Source: Scenedesmus sp. ARA3
Lineage: Eukaryota > Chlorophyta > Chlorophyceae > Sphaeropleales > Scenedesmaceae
Reading direction: 5' to 3'
DNA: 15,464 bases
NCBI GenBank assembly: GCA_004335835.1
Contig: RWJK01000858.1
Span: forward strand, 1 to 15,464
In this document: positions 8,701 through 15,464 of the stretch, piece by piece
Layout of the letters: each line of letters starts with the position of its first letter
Position numbering within the stretch: position 1 is the first letter of the stretch
Made by a program: the position numbers and the translations under genes
The notes under the pieces: model-generated
Databases searched by the model: none
What the model was told of the DNA's origin: nothing
Seen by the model: only the letters and a program-made list of their open reading frames with translations

Positions 8701-11209
8701 GCCAAGCTGGTGTAGGTCGCCACAAACATATCGCCTGCTGCTGTGGTATGTTTGTTGTAGTAATTGACCTTGCATTCCGAAGCACGGGCACCGTGTCAAC
8801 CGGTCTGTTCACCGCGTTGACAGGAATACGAAGAAGCTGGGCATGAGGCATGGGGACTGGCATCAGAAGTGTTGGCTGCTATCCTGCAAGCAGCTGACGA
8901 AAGCCTTGCCAGGCAAGAGTCCCTTGCGGGCTACATCAGAGCAGGGGCAGCTGGCGTGCCTCACCTATCCCACACATTGCGTGCGTGGTTGACAAAGCGG
9001 TGCCGCATCTCCATCTCGGCATACTGCAAGCAGACAAACAACAGCCAAGCACAAAGGTTCTCTGTTAACTTGCGCCGCGGCCTTGCCAGGGGAGCACATG
9101 TGTTGGGAGGCAGCAGTGTCGGCGGCATACGCATGCTGCACACGCTATGCCTGGCTGACCGCACGGCTGCCAGCTGCTCATCTGGAACCAGAACACTCTG
9201 CAATGGCTGCAAAGACGGCGCAAAAAAACTTAAAGAACTTCGCAACAGGTCACCTTGAGCCAGGCGGTGGTGTGGGTGTAGTCCACATGCGCACAGCATG
9301 CATTCTGTTGCGAGCACTGTGCAACAACCCTGACGCAGAGCTGCGCATCGTCCCCCCAACACACACTGGTTGCATGCCCTTGCATGTACTGTCCCTGTCA
9401 ACACGAACCCACCCTGAGCCAGAAGTTGGTGTTGGTGCTGTCCACGTCTATGGCCCCGCTCCCACATGCGCACTGCACCACACCACAAAAGCAGCACACC
9501 ATCTGCCCTCCCGCCCCCACCCACCTTGAGCCAGAAGTTGGTGTTGGTGTAGTCCACGTCTATGGCGCGCTCCCACACGCTGCGCGCACGCCTGAAGTCC
9601 TTCTGGCTCTCCTCCCAGTGCGCATACTGGAAGGAAAAACGATACACCAAGGAAAGCACAGGAGCACACAAGGAAGGTCAGAGATCAGACAGCAGGCGTT
9701 TGGCTGCAGTGTGAGTGTGCTGCAGCGCACAAAGAGAAGAGAGGAATCTGCTTTCCTGCTGCATGCCCATCATGTGCAAAGGAGCGTTGAGGACATACTT
9801 GACACTCAATGCTGCTGCTGCTACTGTTGCTGTTGCCGCTGCTGCTGCCGCTGCTGTTGGCACTCACCTTGATCCATATGCTGTGGTTCCAGCGCCCCAC
9901 ACGCCGCGCTGTGTCCTCAAACTCCTTGCGCTTGCGCAGCCTGGGGTTGGCAGCAGAAGCAGCAGCAGTGCAACAGACCAGCAGCTTCAGCATCACCGAC
10001 AGAGAGATCACTGCTGCTGCTGCTGTGATGTCAGCAATGTTGGACCTGCAGACAACTGCTCGGGTGCAGCAGCTGTGCACAGCCGATGCATAAACACGCC
10101 CATATGTGTAGGTGCAATGAGGCTGTAGCACAGCTGAACACTCCCGCTGAGATAACGTGTTGTGAGCTCACTCTGCATAACAAACATCAGCAGGACAGAA
10201 GTGCGCACCCAGGCCCTGCTGCTGCCACAGCGCATGCTGATGCGCAGTATGCAACAGCATGCCTTGCTGCTGCTGCTACTGCTGCTGCAACTACTGCTCC
10301 ACCGATGGCATGAGTCCAGCAGGGTCCATCAAGCTTGCATTCAACCACCAGCCTGCATGCATGCACCCGCTGCTGCATGCATGCGCCTAAACATCTCCGC
10401 TGTTTCGCCAGCTCTGGTCCCACCACAGCTTGTGTGCGACTGCACATCCCGAGCACTGCAAACCTCACACCAGACATCAGATAGAACCACAGGGGCAGCT
10501 GCTTCCTGCAAGCCATCTGGAGTCACACTCACCTGTACTCTGCCAGCTCCTGCAGGTCTTTCATGATGGTCGTAGGCGCCTTGAAGGCATCCTCCAGCTG
10601 CCAATACTCCTAACACACCAGCGCCCAACTCTGCTTCCATCAAAGCTTGAAGCTTCACACCCCAGCCACTGCTACTCCCAAACCCCATACTAAAGCAAAC
10701 ACATGTTTGCCTTCCTGCAACCCGCCTGGCCTCACTCCCTCATACAGACACAAACCCTCTTGCTCACCTGTACTCTGCGAGCTCCTGCGGGTCTGTGATG
10801 ATGGTCTTAGGCGCTTTGAAGCCATCGTCCAGCCACCAGTGCTGCCAACACACCAGCGCCCAACTCTGCTTCCATCACAGCTTGAAGCTTCACACCCCAG
10901 CCACTGCTGCTCCCAAATACCCTACTAATGCAAACACATGTTTGCTTTCCTGCAATCACCTAGCCCCACTCACTCTCTCTCACACATACACACAAACCCT
11001 CTTGCTCACCTGTACTCTGCCAGCTCCTGCGGGTCTGTGATGATGGTCTTAGGCGCCTTGAAGTCATCTTCAAGCTGGATCTCCTTGGCCTCCCGCAGGA
11101 TCTGTTCTGCAGTGATCTGCCGCTGCGCTGGCTGCTTGTTCTTGACCTTCATGGCTTTAGGCAGGCGCACGCTGCCATCGGCGCTGCCGCCGACATTTGG
11201 CGCACTCAT
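864..11209 (-). CDS. CRNKL1: Crooked-neck-like 1 (Clf1/Syf3) pre-mRNA splicing factor, exons 1-14, C-terminus outside window
   Basis: HAT-repeat scaffold of the Prp19-associated part of the spliceosome, nuclear, needed for spliceosome activation (family knowledge). Exons (residues): 1 11010-11209 (1-66); 2 9868-9940 (67-91); 3 9525-9626 (92-125); 4 8965-9023 (126-144); 5 8039-8189 (145-195); 6 6760-6942 (196-256); 7 6378-6452 (257-281); 8 5987-6069 (282-308); 9 5481-5622 (309-356); 10 4170-4309 (357-402); 11 3295-3489 (403-467); 12 2244-2306 (468-488); 13 1676-1808 (489-533); 14 864-1015 (534-583). Every junction is GT-AG and every phase matches, giving 1751 nt without a stop. Diagnostic stretches are the N-terminal [104 protein letters not shown] and [17 protein letters not shown] signatures (W..Y, then [YF]ERA) recur throughout. 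Exon 14 ends in a Glu/Gln-rich run. The exon 14 donor leaves phase 2, so the gene continues to the left. Exon edges are inferred without transcripts. Confidence 0.95.
1031..1070. repeat. CAG/CTG microsatellite just upstream of the exon 14 acceptor
   Basis: About 13 uninterrupted CAG units. On the coding (minus) strand this is a CTG tract ending about 15 nt before the exon 14 acceptor, in the place of a polypyrimidine tract. Confidence 0.95.
1103..1148 (-). repeat. Decayed copy of the exon 14 5' end
   Basis: Matches 988-1020 (tacagcagccgcgtgcgct, then cggttgccc) on the far side of the CAG tract. The AG of the acceptor is lost (CCG instead of CAG before GGCAAC), so this copy should not be a splice acceptor. 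Confidence 0.75.
1326..1593 (-). repeat. Three decoy copies of the exon 13 3' end
   Basis: The best copy (1427-1511) repeats the [26 protein letters not shown] end of exon 13 with a good donor (GCGCAG, then GTGAGG). A shorter copy starts at 1328 with GT kept. A strongly decayed copy (about 1538-1593) has lost its donor. Stops between the true donor at 1676 and the copies would truncate any read-through. Confidence 0.85.
1938..1958 (-). repeat. Decoy copy of the exon 13 acceptor
   Basis: Repeats the junction at 1802-1820: minus-strand AACCGCAG followed by GTATGC, versus GTACGC in the real exon. The copy would start at 1943, 135 nt (45 codons) upstream of the real start at 1808. The frame between them is open, so its use would add 45 residues. 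The rest of intron 12 (1967-2243) shows nothing else. Confidence 0.7.
2537..3294 (-). repeat. Tandem array of exon 11 3' ends: five decoys next to the real one
   Basis: Units begin with cacctgtcgatgttg or a close variant at 2537, 2690, 2830, 2987, 3138 and 3292 (the last is the real exon end). Spacing is 153, 140, 157, 151 and 154 bp. Each unit has up to about 100 bp matching the [26 protein letters not shown] end of exon 11, a retained donor (GACAG or TACAG, then GTG), and an AC-rich intronic spacer with CCCTAAAC-like motifs. All lie downstream of exon 11 in transcript sense. Confidence 0.95.
3540..4016 (-). repeat. Tandem array of exon 11 5' ends: four decoy acceptors
   Basis: Copies of the exon 11 start ([25 protein letters not shown], real acceptor at 3490-3491) lie upstream, with predicted starts at 3616, 3775, 3893 and 4009; spacings are 127, 159, 118 and 116 bp. 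All four keep AG before GGAC. The 3893 copy is shortened. Most copies stop matching just after CTGGAGGTGC, the codons of K-L-E-V, suggesting a shared unit boundary inside the exon. Confidence 0.92.
4691..5478 (-). repeat. Array of exon 9 3' ends: five decoys, with a nested duplication of about 508 bp
   Basis: Decoy exon ends fall at 4693, 4817, 4967, 5200 and 5325; the real one is 5481. Each has GAG followed by GTGCG or a near variant, so the donor is kept. Four carry the [25 protein letters not shown] end; those at 4817 and 5325 are diverged (acctcttgtacgcgctcc). About 4747-4990 and 5256-5500 are nearly identical over the whole stretch including intron, so a 508-bp block was duplicated after the smaller units arose. 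The right-hand block extends into the real exon 9. Upstream, 4310-4690 shows no repeats. Confidence 0.93.
5690..5764. repeat. TCTA tetranucleotide microsatellite
   Basis: About 18 TCTA units with one TCCA interruption near 5753, inside intron 8 of CRNKL1. No coding or regulatory role is visible. Confidence 0.97.
5835..5986 (-). repeat. Short-period array (37-38 bp) of exon 8 donors
   Basis: Candidate GT dinucleotides recur at 5835-5836, 5872-5873, 5910-5911, 5947-5948 and 5985-5986 (real). Alternate units, 75 bp apart, are the better match to the [16 protein letters not shown] end of exon 8. The frame from exon 8 stays open through all of them, so donors ending at 5912 and 5837 would add exactly 25 and 50 codons. 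The 5912 donor (CAG then GTTTGC) is weak; the 5837 one (CAG then GTGGAA) is moderate. Confidence 0.85.
6193..6363. repeat. Two short direct repeats in intron 7
   Basis: A 24-bp unit (ctgatgatacaaccgcagag plus actg) occurs twice head-to-tail at 6193-6240. GGTCAAAC occurs four times at 6324, 6334, 6344 and 6356. Neither resembles exon sequence, unlike the arrays in the other introns. Confidence 0.85.
6551..6590 (-). repeat. Decoy copy of the exon 7 acceptor
   Basis: Repeats 6431-6467 (gaagaactcctcctgcaagc) 123 bp upstream in transcript sense, with acceptor TTGCAG intact before GAGGAG. The offset is in frame, but a TGA follows after about ten codons, so use of this site would truncate the protein. 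Confidence 0.85.
6990..7079 (-). repeat. Decoy copy of the exon 6 5' end, acceptor broken
   Basis: Nearly identical to 6863-6946 ([24 protein letters not shown] start of exon 6), offset about 128 bp. The acceptor has changed from TGCAG to TGCAA before the exon start, so this copy should be inert. Confidence 0.88.
7229..8038 (-). repeat. Array of exon 5 3' ends: about seven decoy donors
   Basis: Donor-like ends lie near 7232, 7345, 7459, 7573, 7673, 7837 and 7941; the real end is 8039. Spacing among the first four is about 113-114 bp. Three long copies (ending at 7232, 7459 and 7673) repeat about 90 bp coding for [20 protein letters not shown] and keep AAG before GTAAG or GTGAG. The others are short or diverged. 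A larger block (7571-7770 compared with 7940-8130) has also been duplicated, including intron between the units. Confidence 0.92.
8262..8576 (-). repeat. Array of exon 5 5' ends: three decoy acceptors, two in frame
   Basis: Copies of the [21 protein letters not shown] start of exon 5 give predicted starts at 8318, 8450 and 8572; the real start is 8189. Spacing is 129, 132 and 122 bp. All keep AG before GGCTGTG. The first two offsets are multiples of three and the frame is open throughout, so they would add 43 or 87 residues, each containing another copy of this HAT segment. Confidence 0.93.
8577..8964. other. Rest of CRNKL1 intron 4, no feature seen
   Basis: No copy of exon 4 or 5 and no repeat was found here. 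ORFs in this stretch lack coding character. Confidence 0.5.
9252..9475 (-). repeat. Two decoy copies of the exon 3 3' end
   Basis: The copy ending at 9413 repeats about 60 bp of the [20 protein letters not shown] end of exon 3 (real end 9525). The copy ending at 9254 is more diverged. A GT donor is kept in both (GTGGGT and GTGACC). Offsets are 112 and 271 bp, not multiples of three. Confidence 0.85.
9811..9860. repeat. Imperfect CTG-rich tract in CRNKL1 intron 2
   Basis: Interrupted CTG/TTG/CCG repeats lie just inside the exon 2 donor (exon end 9868). No exon copies were seen in this intron, the shortest of the gene at 241 bp. Confidence 0.8.
9941..10530. other. 3' half of CRNKL1 intron 1
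   Basis: GCA/CTG-rich intron sequence with a small TGCATGCA-type palindromic patch near 10354-10385. No exon copy or coding ORF can be supported. Confidence 0.5.
10531..11009 (-). repeat. About 240-bp tandem units carrying the exon 1 donor (two decoys)
   Basis: The exon 1 end ([19 protein letters not shown]) plus donor and intron is repeated with ends at 10768 and 10533; the real end is 11010, giving spacings of 242 and 235 bp. Exonic homology covers about 70 bp. The intronic spacers (for example 10621-10720 and 10856-10960) are also about 90% alike. Both decoy donors (TACAG then GTGAG) are intact. A TGA right after the real donor closes the frame of any read-through. Confidence 0.94.
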
Positions 11210-12089
11210 CGTGCTGCTGCTGTTGTTGGGCCTGCCGCGGTGGCTGGTGCCGGTAGGCAGATGCTATATTGCTGTTCAGGTGTGGTACGGATCAGGCGAG
11301 CCCTGCACTGCCAGAGCGGCGCCGTTGCTGTTGCAAGCGTACTGCCCTGCTGATGCTGTGCTAGCCAGCTCGCACAAGCTGTGCTGCAGCTGCCCTACTG
11401 TGAAAGCCTCAGTGCTCCTGTTTCGTGAGTAGAGCAGCTGGTGTTGGTCGTAGCTAGCCCCCATGAAGCAGGGCTGCTGCTGCCCCCATAGGGCTTGCTG
11501 CTGCTGCAGCAGCTACTGGTGGCTTGACAAGCCGATACCAAACAGGTGACGCGTAAAACGTTCAGTATTGTTTGCTAGATTAAAAGCAAAGGATTGTCGA
11601 TCATACGCAGCTGGTGGTTCGCTTCTGCAGTAAGACAACTCGCCAGACACAGGGACTTAGCGCCTCTCACGCAGTCTACAGCACTAAAAGGATAACAGTG
11701 TTGCGGCTTCGCCTTGCACGACATATGCAACCATCAACCCTACCGTTGTCACCCCTGCAACTTGTTATCACCGAAGCTCTCACATCAGCGTCCGCTTAGC
11801 GTCGATCAGGCAACACTGAAGTGGACCATTTTGATAAAAGCGTTTTGGTCGCCTGTAGGCAGCATTACAAAGTCGGGCAGCCGCACACTGCCCACCTGCA
11901 CTGTCCTGCTGCTCTGGCCTGAGCATACCTGACTGCCATCCTGCTTTGGATCGCGACAGTGACCTGCAACGAACCCACATCATACCACATATCCCGGAAC
12001 TCAACTAAACAAAGAACACACCCCACCTGTGAACTTGCTTAGGTTGCTACAGACGTAGCAGCTACTGCTGCCTGGCTGCAGCAGCAGCA
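11210..12089. promoter_or_regulatory. Shared upstream region between two divergent genes
   Basis: This 880-bp gap separates the ATG of the CRNKL1 gene (minus) from the proposed ATG of the Sel1-like gene (plus), so it should hold both 5' UTRs and both promoters. The 11210-11520 part is rich in CTG/CAG, like the UTRs and introns nearby. The 11530-11860 part is more AT-rich (for example around 11560-11600 and 11828-11850) and is the likeliest core promoter zone. I see no convincing TATA box at a defined distance and no ORF with coding character; the short ORFs here look random. Confidence 0.5.
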
Positions 12090-13957
12090 ATGCTGGACTG
12101 GTTCCTGCTGTCCTTTGGGGGCGCAGCCGTATACGCTGCCAGCAAGTGGTTCAAAGCACGTGCAGCAGCCTCCAAAAGCAGCAAGCAGCAGCCGCAGCAA
12201 CGCACTGGCAAGTGAGTTTTAGATGTATATTCAGCCATGTCAGGCTGAGGCCGTAACATGTCTCCTGCAAGTGCACCAACTGGCATGCAGGCACTGCGCC
12301 TGCTGCTTGCAGGACAGCTGTGGACATGCCTGTCGTGCCATACCAGGTGCCTGCATGCCCATCTGTTTACTATAAGCAGCTCTGGGCCCTGTGGGAGGTC
12401 AGAGGGCTGCTTCAAGCTTCAAGCATCTGCAGAACTACCATGTGTGCATGGCTTACCCCTGGCCTAGGTAGATTCCCCAGCAGCAGCTTGCAGCTTGCAG
12501 CAAACTCGACTGATGCTGCAGCAACTCGCTGTGCATGCTGCCTGCAGGTATGGCCAGCCGCTGAGGCTTGTGGTGGCGCAGTGCGAAGCCAGATGGTTCC
12601 TGCAAGAGCTGCAGGTGAGCAGCCACGACCTGCCACTTTGTCAAACCAACCTGTTGTTGGTGGTGCCTTGGCAACAACCATTGAAAAAACGTAACATTGG
12701 GCTGCAATGCTGAGCGTGTGAGTTCCATGGGTGACAAAGGCTACAGGCCTGCAGCAGCGGCCTGACAGCCAGCACAGGGGAGCTGCCACCCGTTGCGGCA
12801 GATGCTAGCAAGCCTGCTAGCCAGCCTGCCTGAGGCAGAATCTTCTCACCATGCTCTGACGCTGCTTCGCTGCTGCTGCTGCTGCTGCTGCCTGCAGCTG
12901 GCCATGGCAGGTGATGCGGAGGCTATGGTGAGGGTGTCTCACATGCTGATGGCTGGCTATGGCACACAGCAGGACCACACAGCAGCAGCGCGCTGGATAC
13001 GGCAAGCATGGTGAGCTTGTTACTTTGTGCTCAATTGGCGGCGTTGACGAGCAGTGGCTGACACAGCAGCAGCAGCAGCAGCAGGAAGCTGTTGGCAAGT
13101 GAACCCTGGCATACAGATTCCTGCGAGCAAGCATGGTGCTGGCACAGTGGATTCCTGGTGATTTGTGTCGTCTACAAGCACTGGTGACAAAGCATCGTGT
13201 GCTCGACACTGCTGCTGGTAACATCTATGCTCTTATCATACCATTGTATATAGGGCCATTCAAAACTTCAAGGAGCCGGGGCAGCTGCATGGCATGCTGG
13301 ACATGCTCCGCTGCTGCTGCGACACCTGGGCTGCTGCTAATAACATATGTGCTTCTGTTACACCAATGTCTGCAGGGCCATCCAGAACTTCAAGGAGCCC
13401 GGGCAGCTGCATGGCATGCTGGACATGCTCCGCTGCTGCTGCGATGCCTGGGCCGCTGCTAATAACGTATGTGCTTCTGTTATAACAATGTCTGTTATCG
13501 CAACGTCTGCAGGGCCATCCAAAACTTCAAGGAGCCTGGGCAGCTGCATGACATGCTGGACGTGCGTGACTCAGCAGTACCGGCACTCAACGATGCAGCA
13601 GCAAAGCCGCCCAGTCAGGCAGCAGGCGAATCAGCAGTAGCAGCAGCAGCAGCAGGCAGTGAGGATGGTAGTGGTCGCCGCAGGCGTGGCGGGGGCAGGC
13701 AGCAAGGGCCACACAGCAGCAGCAGTGCTGGACCTTCAGCAGAAGGCCGCGGCGGTAGTGCAGCAGCAGGTGGCTTTGGCATGCAGGCGGCAGCCAGCGG
13801 CAGCAGCAGCAGCAGCAGCAGCTGCCATCCTGAAGATAGGGATGGTGTGCAGCAGCTATTGCGTGATGTGACAGCGGCCTCCCAGCCATGTACTGGCGCT
13901 CAGCAGCAGCAGCAGCAAAGAGCTGCGGAGGCCACCCAGCAGTCAGCTCAGCAGCGC

Positions 13958-13996
<39 letters not shown>

Positions 13997-14158
13997 TGCC
14001 AGCAGTCTGGTGTTGGGGCCGCTAGGCACCTATGCAAGACGCTGCTGCGGCAGCAGCGGCAGCGACAGCTCAAAGCAACAGCAGCCTCTGCTGTGAGGGC
14101 GTCAGTACAGCAGCAGCAGCAGCAACAAGCAGGTTCAGCAGCGCTGTCGCTAACCTAG
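12090..14158 (+). CDS. Small Sel1-like-repeat protein with hydrophobic N-terminus and Q/A/S-rich tail, four exons
   Basis: Proposed exons are 12090-12211, 12548-12614, 12898-13010 and 13513-14158; all introns are GT-AG, phases fit, and the product is 315 aa. Residues about 3-22 (DWFLLSFGGAAVYAASKWF) could be a membrane anchor or targeting signal, followed by a Lys/Gln/Ser linker. Residues 64-100 (AMAGDAEAM, then AGYGTQQD, then AARWIRQA) match the pattern of one Sel1-like repeat, a TPR-like helical hairpin used in protein contacts. From about residue 125 on, the tail is low complexity: Ser runs, an RRRRGGG patch and polyglutamine at about 252-262. The gene is divergent from CRNKL1. Intron 3 carries two extra copies of the exon 4 acceptor. 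An exon between 12615 and 12897 was considered, but its frame hits a stop. I do not recognise an orthologue, and function is unknown. The first two exons are the least certain. Confidence 0.6.
12868..12890 (+). repeat. CTG tract at the acceptor of Sel1-like gene exon 3
   Basis: Seven to eight CTG units run directly into CTGCAG at the proposed exon 3 start (12898), serving as the pyrimidine-rich tract, as for CRNKL1 exon 14. Confidence 0.75.
13253..13512 (+). repeat. Two decoy copies of the last-exon acceptor of the Sel1-like gene
   Basis: The junction ending in AG followed by GGCCATCCAAAACTTCAAGG (real exon start 13513) is preceded by copies at 13253 and 13374; spacings are 121 and 139 bp. 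The 13374 copy has an intact TCTGCAG; the 13253 copy has only TATATAG. Homology runs from the intron (gctgctaataac, then tatgtgcttctgtta) through the MLD codons. Use of either copy would shift the frame or reach a stop. Confidence 0.92.
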
Positions 14159-14240
14159 TAGCCTGACAATTAGCAATGTACAGCATGTACAAGCAACATA
14201 TGTGGGGGTCATGAGAGCCCTAGCTAGGCATCATGTGTGA

Positions 14241-14786
14241 TTGGCTCCACAACTGACGTATACATATGGCACCATTTACGCAGTGGCACTGCCATTCCCA
14301 AATATGACAGGCTACAGCACCTGGGCAGGCCAGTTGCCGCCTGGGTGTGCAGAGGCGCAACATTGTTCTAAAAGGACGATTTTTTTCGGCTCCAGGATCC
14401 CGCAGGACCGTGGTAAATGCACAGCTGCCATGGCTAACTACGGTTGTCCCATCCTGGCCCTGGTTGAACTTCAACTAGAACTTCAATTTGGAGAGATGGC
14501 TGGGCCTGACAGGTTGCTTCGCTTAAATCAACTTGCAGTGTATCCCAATTTTATGCAAGTGTGGTTGTTTCAAATACTGAGAAGCACGTTTGTGCAGAGC
14601 CCGCAGCGTCTTGACGCAAGCCTCCTAACACTGTTGCTGGGCAGCACTGCAGTGGTAACCAACGACTTTGAACGCCTGCTGCTGAATCAGGATGAAGTGT
14701 TGAACGGCGGTGCTGATGTGGTGGCACGTTTATATCAATGCCGCAGTAGTACCCCCTACAGACGCCAGGCTGTGATTATCCAGTGA
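14241..14786 (+). CDS. Doubtful hypothetical ORF, 181 codons
   Basis: Open from ATG 14241 to a stop ending at 14786. It lacks the Q/A/S bias of neighbouring coding sequence and has no domain I recognise. The middle part (LALVELQLELQFGEMAG, then LLRLNQLAVYPNFMQ) has a plausible amphipathic look. It could be a real small gene, an exon or remnant of a mobile element, or chance. Its 3' end overlaps the first GATTATC motif of the palindrome cluster. Confidence 0.2.
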   Translation: MAPQLTYTYGTIYAVALPFPNMTGYSTWAGQLPPGCAEAQHCSKRTIFFGSRIPQDRGKCTAAMANYGCPILALVELQLELQFGEMAGPDRLLRLNQLAVYPNFMQVWLFQILRSTFVQSPQRLDASLLTLLLGSTAVVTNDFERLLLNQDEVLNGGADVVARLYQCRSSTPYRRQAVIIQ

Positions 14787-14946
14787 AAAGTCGGTGGGAC
14801 GGTGGGATAATCGACCCGGTGATTATCCCAGGCTGCAGTGACGGATAATCGATTATCTGCCGGATTCGCTGTTCGCCTTGCGATTATCGCCAGGATAATC
14901 GACGGATAGTTGCCGTGGATATTCGTAGCTTACCCATCGGATTATC
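14774..14946. repeat. Cluster of eight GATTATC/GATAATC motifs forming three short palindromes
   Basis: GATTATC occurs at 14774, 14821, 14851, 14882 and 14940; GATAATC at 14806, 14844 and 14894. They pair into perfect inverted repeats: GGATAATC, 8-nt loop, GGTGATTATCC-side arm (14805-14828); the palindrome GATAATCGATTATC (14844-14857); and CGATTATC, GCCAG, GATAATCG (14881-14901). This could be a transcription-factor site cluster (the GGATAA core resembles sites of some plant MYB-related proteins), a mobile-element end, or a recombination or replication site. Confidence 0.8.
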
Positions 14947-15464
14947 ACTTCGTACCAGGATACCCCAGCACGCTCTGGGCACAGCCAGCAGTACGCCACA
15001 TGCTTTGTTACACCATTTATGTTTACTGCAATAAGCTGGTCGGCCTCCCAGATACAGCTGTGCTCCAGTAGATGGCGCCATGAACGCCTCAGCTGGCTGT
15101 TGTAGCAATCAGTCAGCTGAGATCCAGCAAGATGCTGATGTCATGACCGTGCTATGGTCAGTCATATGCCCATAATTGCACATACCAGCGGCTAAGCAGC
15201 ATACTCAGAGCAATGACAATGTACCACCATCTACAGCAAGCAGTTGCTGTCCTGCAGCAACACCATCAAGACAATATTCAAGAAAGCAGTTGGACCAGCA
15301 CCTGAGCAATCGCCTGCAGGCCAGCTGGTCTGCCACACAACCACACAACATAAATAAAAAAACACAACTGTTCTTGCTCTAGCTCATAGATCCGAGTTTG
15401 CCTGCATGGCGTGCATCCTTTTGCTGCCTGTCTGCTACGGTCAGCCAGCAAACATTCATCAAAA
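14947..15464. other. Right-end intergenic sequence, nothing recognised
   Basis: No convincing ORF, repeat or RNA gene. An A-rich patch (15350-15362) follows an AATAAA-like string but has no supported gene in front of it. Confidence 0.4.

Noticed and set aside
8961..9671. Minus-strand ORF of 236 codons as a separate gene
   Set aside because: It contains exons 3 and 4 of CRNKL1 joined by an intron that happens to be partly open.
864..11209. CRNKL1 locus as a decayed pseudogene
   Set aside because: All 14 exons join in frame without a stop and with intact GT-AG sites; only the extra copies are decayed.
11614..12004. Short ORFs between the two genes
   Set aside because: Overlapping on both strands, no coding bias, no recognisable motif; better explained as promoter and UTR sequence.
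12723..12830. Extra exon of the Sel1-like gene after an AG at about 12745
   Set aside because: In the required phase it runs into TGA near 12829 with no good donor before it; direct joining of 12614 to 12898 keeps the frame and leads into the Sel1-like motif.

Overview
The window looks like nuclear DNA of a GC-rich eukaryote, most likely a chlorophyte green alga. The basis is dense short introns with GTGAG/GTAAG donors and TGCAG acceptors, coding exons of 59-200 nt, very abundant CAG/CTG trinucleotides in introns, UTRs and coding sequence, and long poly-Q/A/S tracts. The group is an inference from style; the species is not identifiable here.

Two divergent genes share an upstream region of about 880 bp (11210-12089). 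The minus-strand gene fills most of the window, from its ATG at 11209 leftwards past 864. Fourteen consecutive exons can be spliced by eye into one open frame of 583 codons plus 2 nt. The protein is recognisably Crooked-neck-like 1 (CRNKL1/Crn/Clf1/Syf3), the HAT-repeat scaffold of the spliceosome. Its C-terminal part, probably 100 or more residues, lies beyond the left edge. The plus-strand gene (12090-14158, four exons, 315 aa) has a short hydrophobic N-terminus, one Sel1-like repeat and a long low-complexity Q/A/S tail; I cannot name it. To its right are a doubtful 181-codon ORF (14241-14786), an unusual cluster of palindromic GATTATC/GATAATC motifs (14774-14946), and about 500 bp where I see nothing.

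The striking feature is in the introns. At most exons of the CRNKL1 gene, the exon-intron junction (the last or first 30-100 nt of the exon plus adjacent intron) has been tandemly copied into the neighbouring intron, from one to about seven times, with periods of about 37 to 240 bp. Copies of 3' exon ends lie downstream of their exon; copies of 5' exon ends lie upstream. Nearly all copies keep the GT or AG dinucleotide, so the introns are full of half-exon decoy splice sites. Some would give in-frame isoforms (exon 5: +43 or +87 aa; exon 8: +25 or +50 aa; exon 13: +45 aa); the others I followed run into stops. The neighbouring gene shows the same at its last exon (three acceptor copies), so this is probably a regional or genome-wide process, although its density in a core splicing-factor gene makes autoregulation by decoy splicing worth testing.

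Layout, left to right: 1-411 CAG-bearing minisatellite, possibly copies of the next CRNKL1 acceptor; 412-863 intron 14 with one decoy of exon 14; 864-11209 CRNKL1 exons 14 to 1 with decoy arrays between them; 11210-12089 shared promoter region; 12090-14158 Sel1-like gene; 14159-15464 intergenic with the palindrome cluster.
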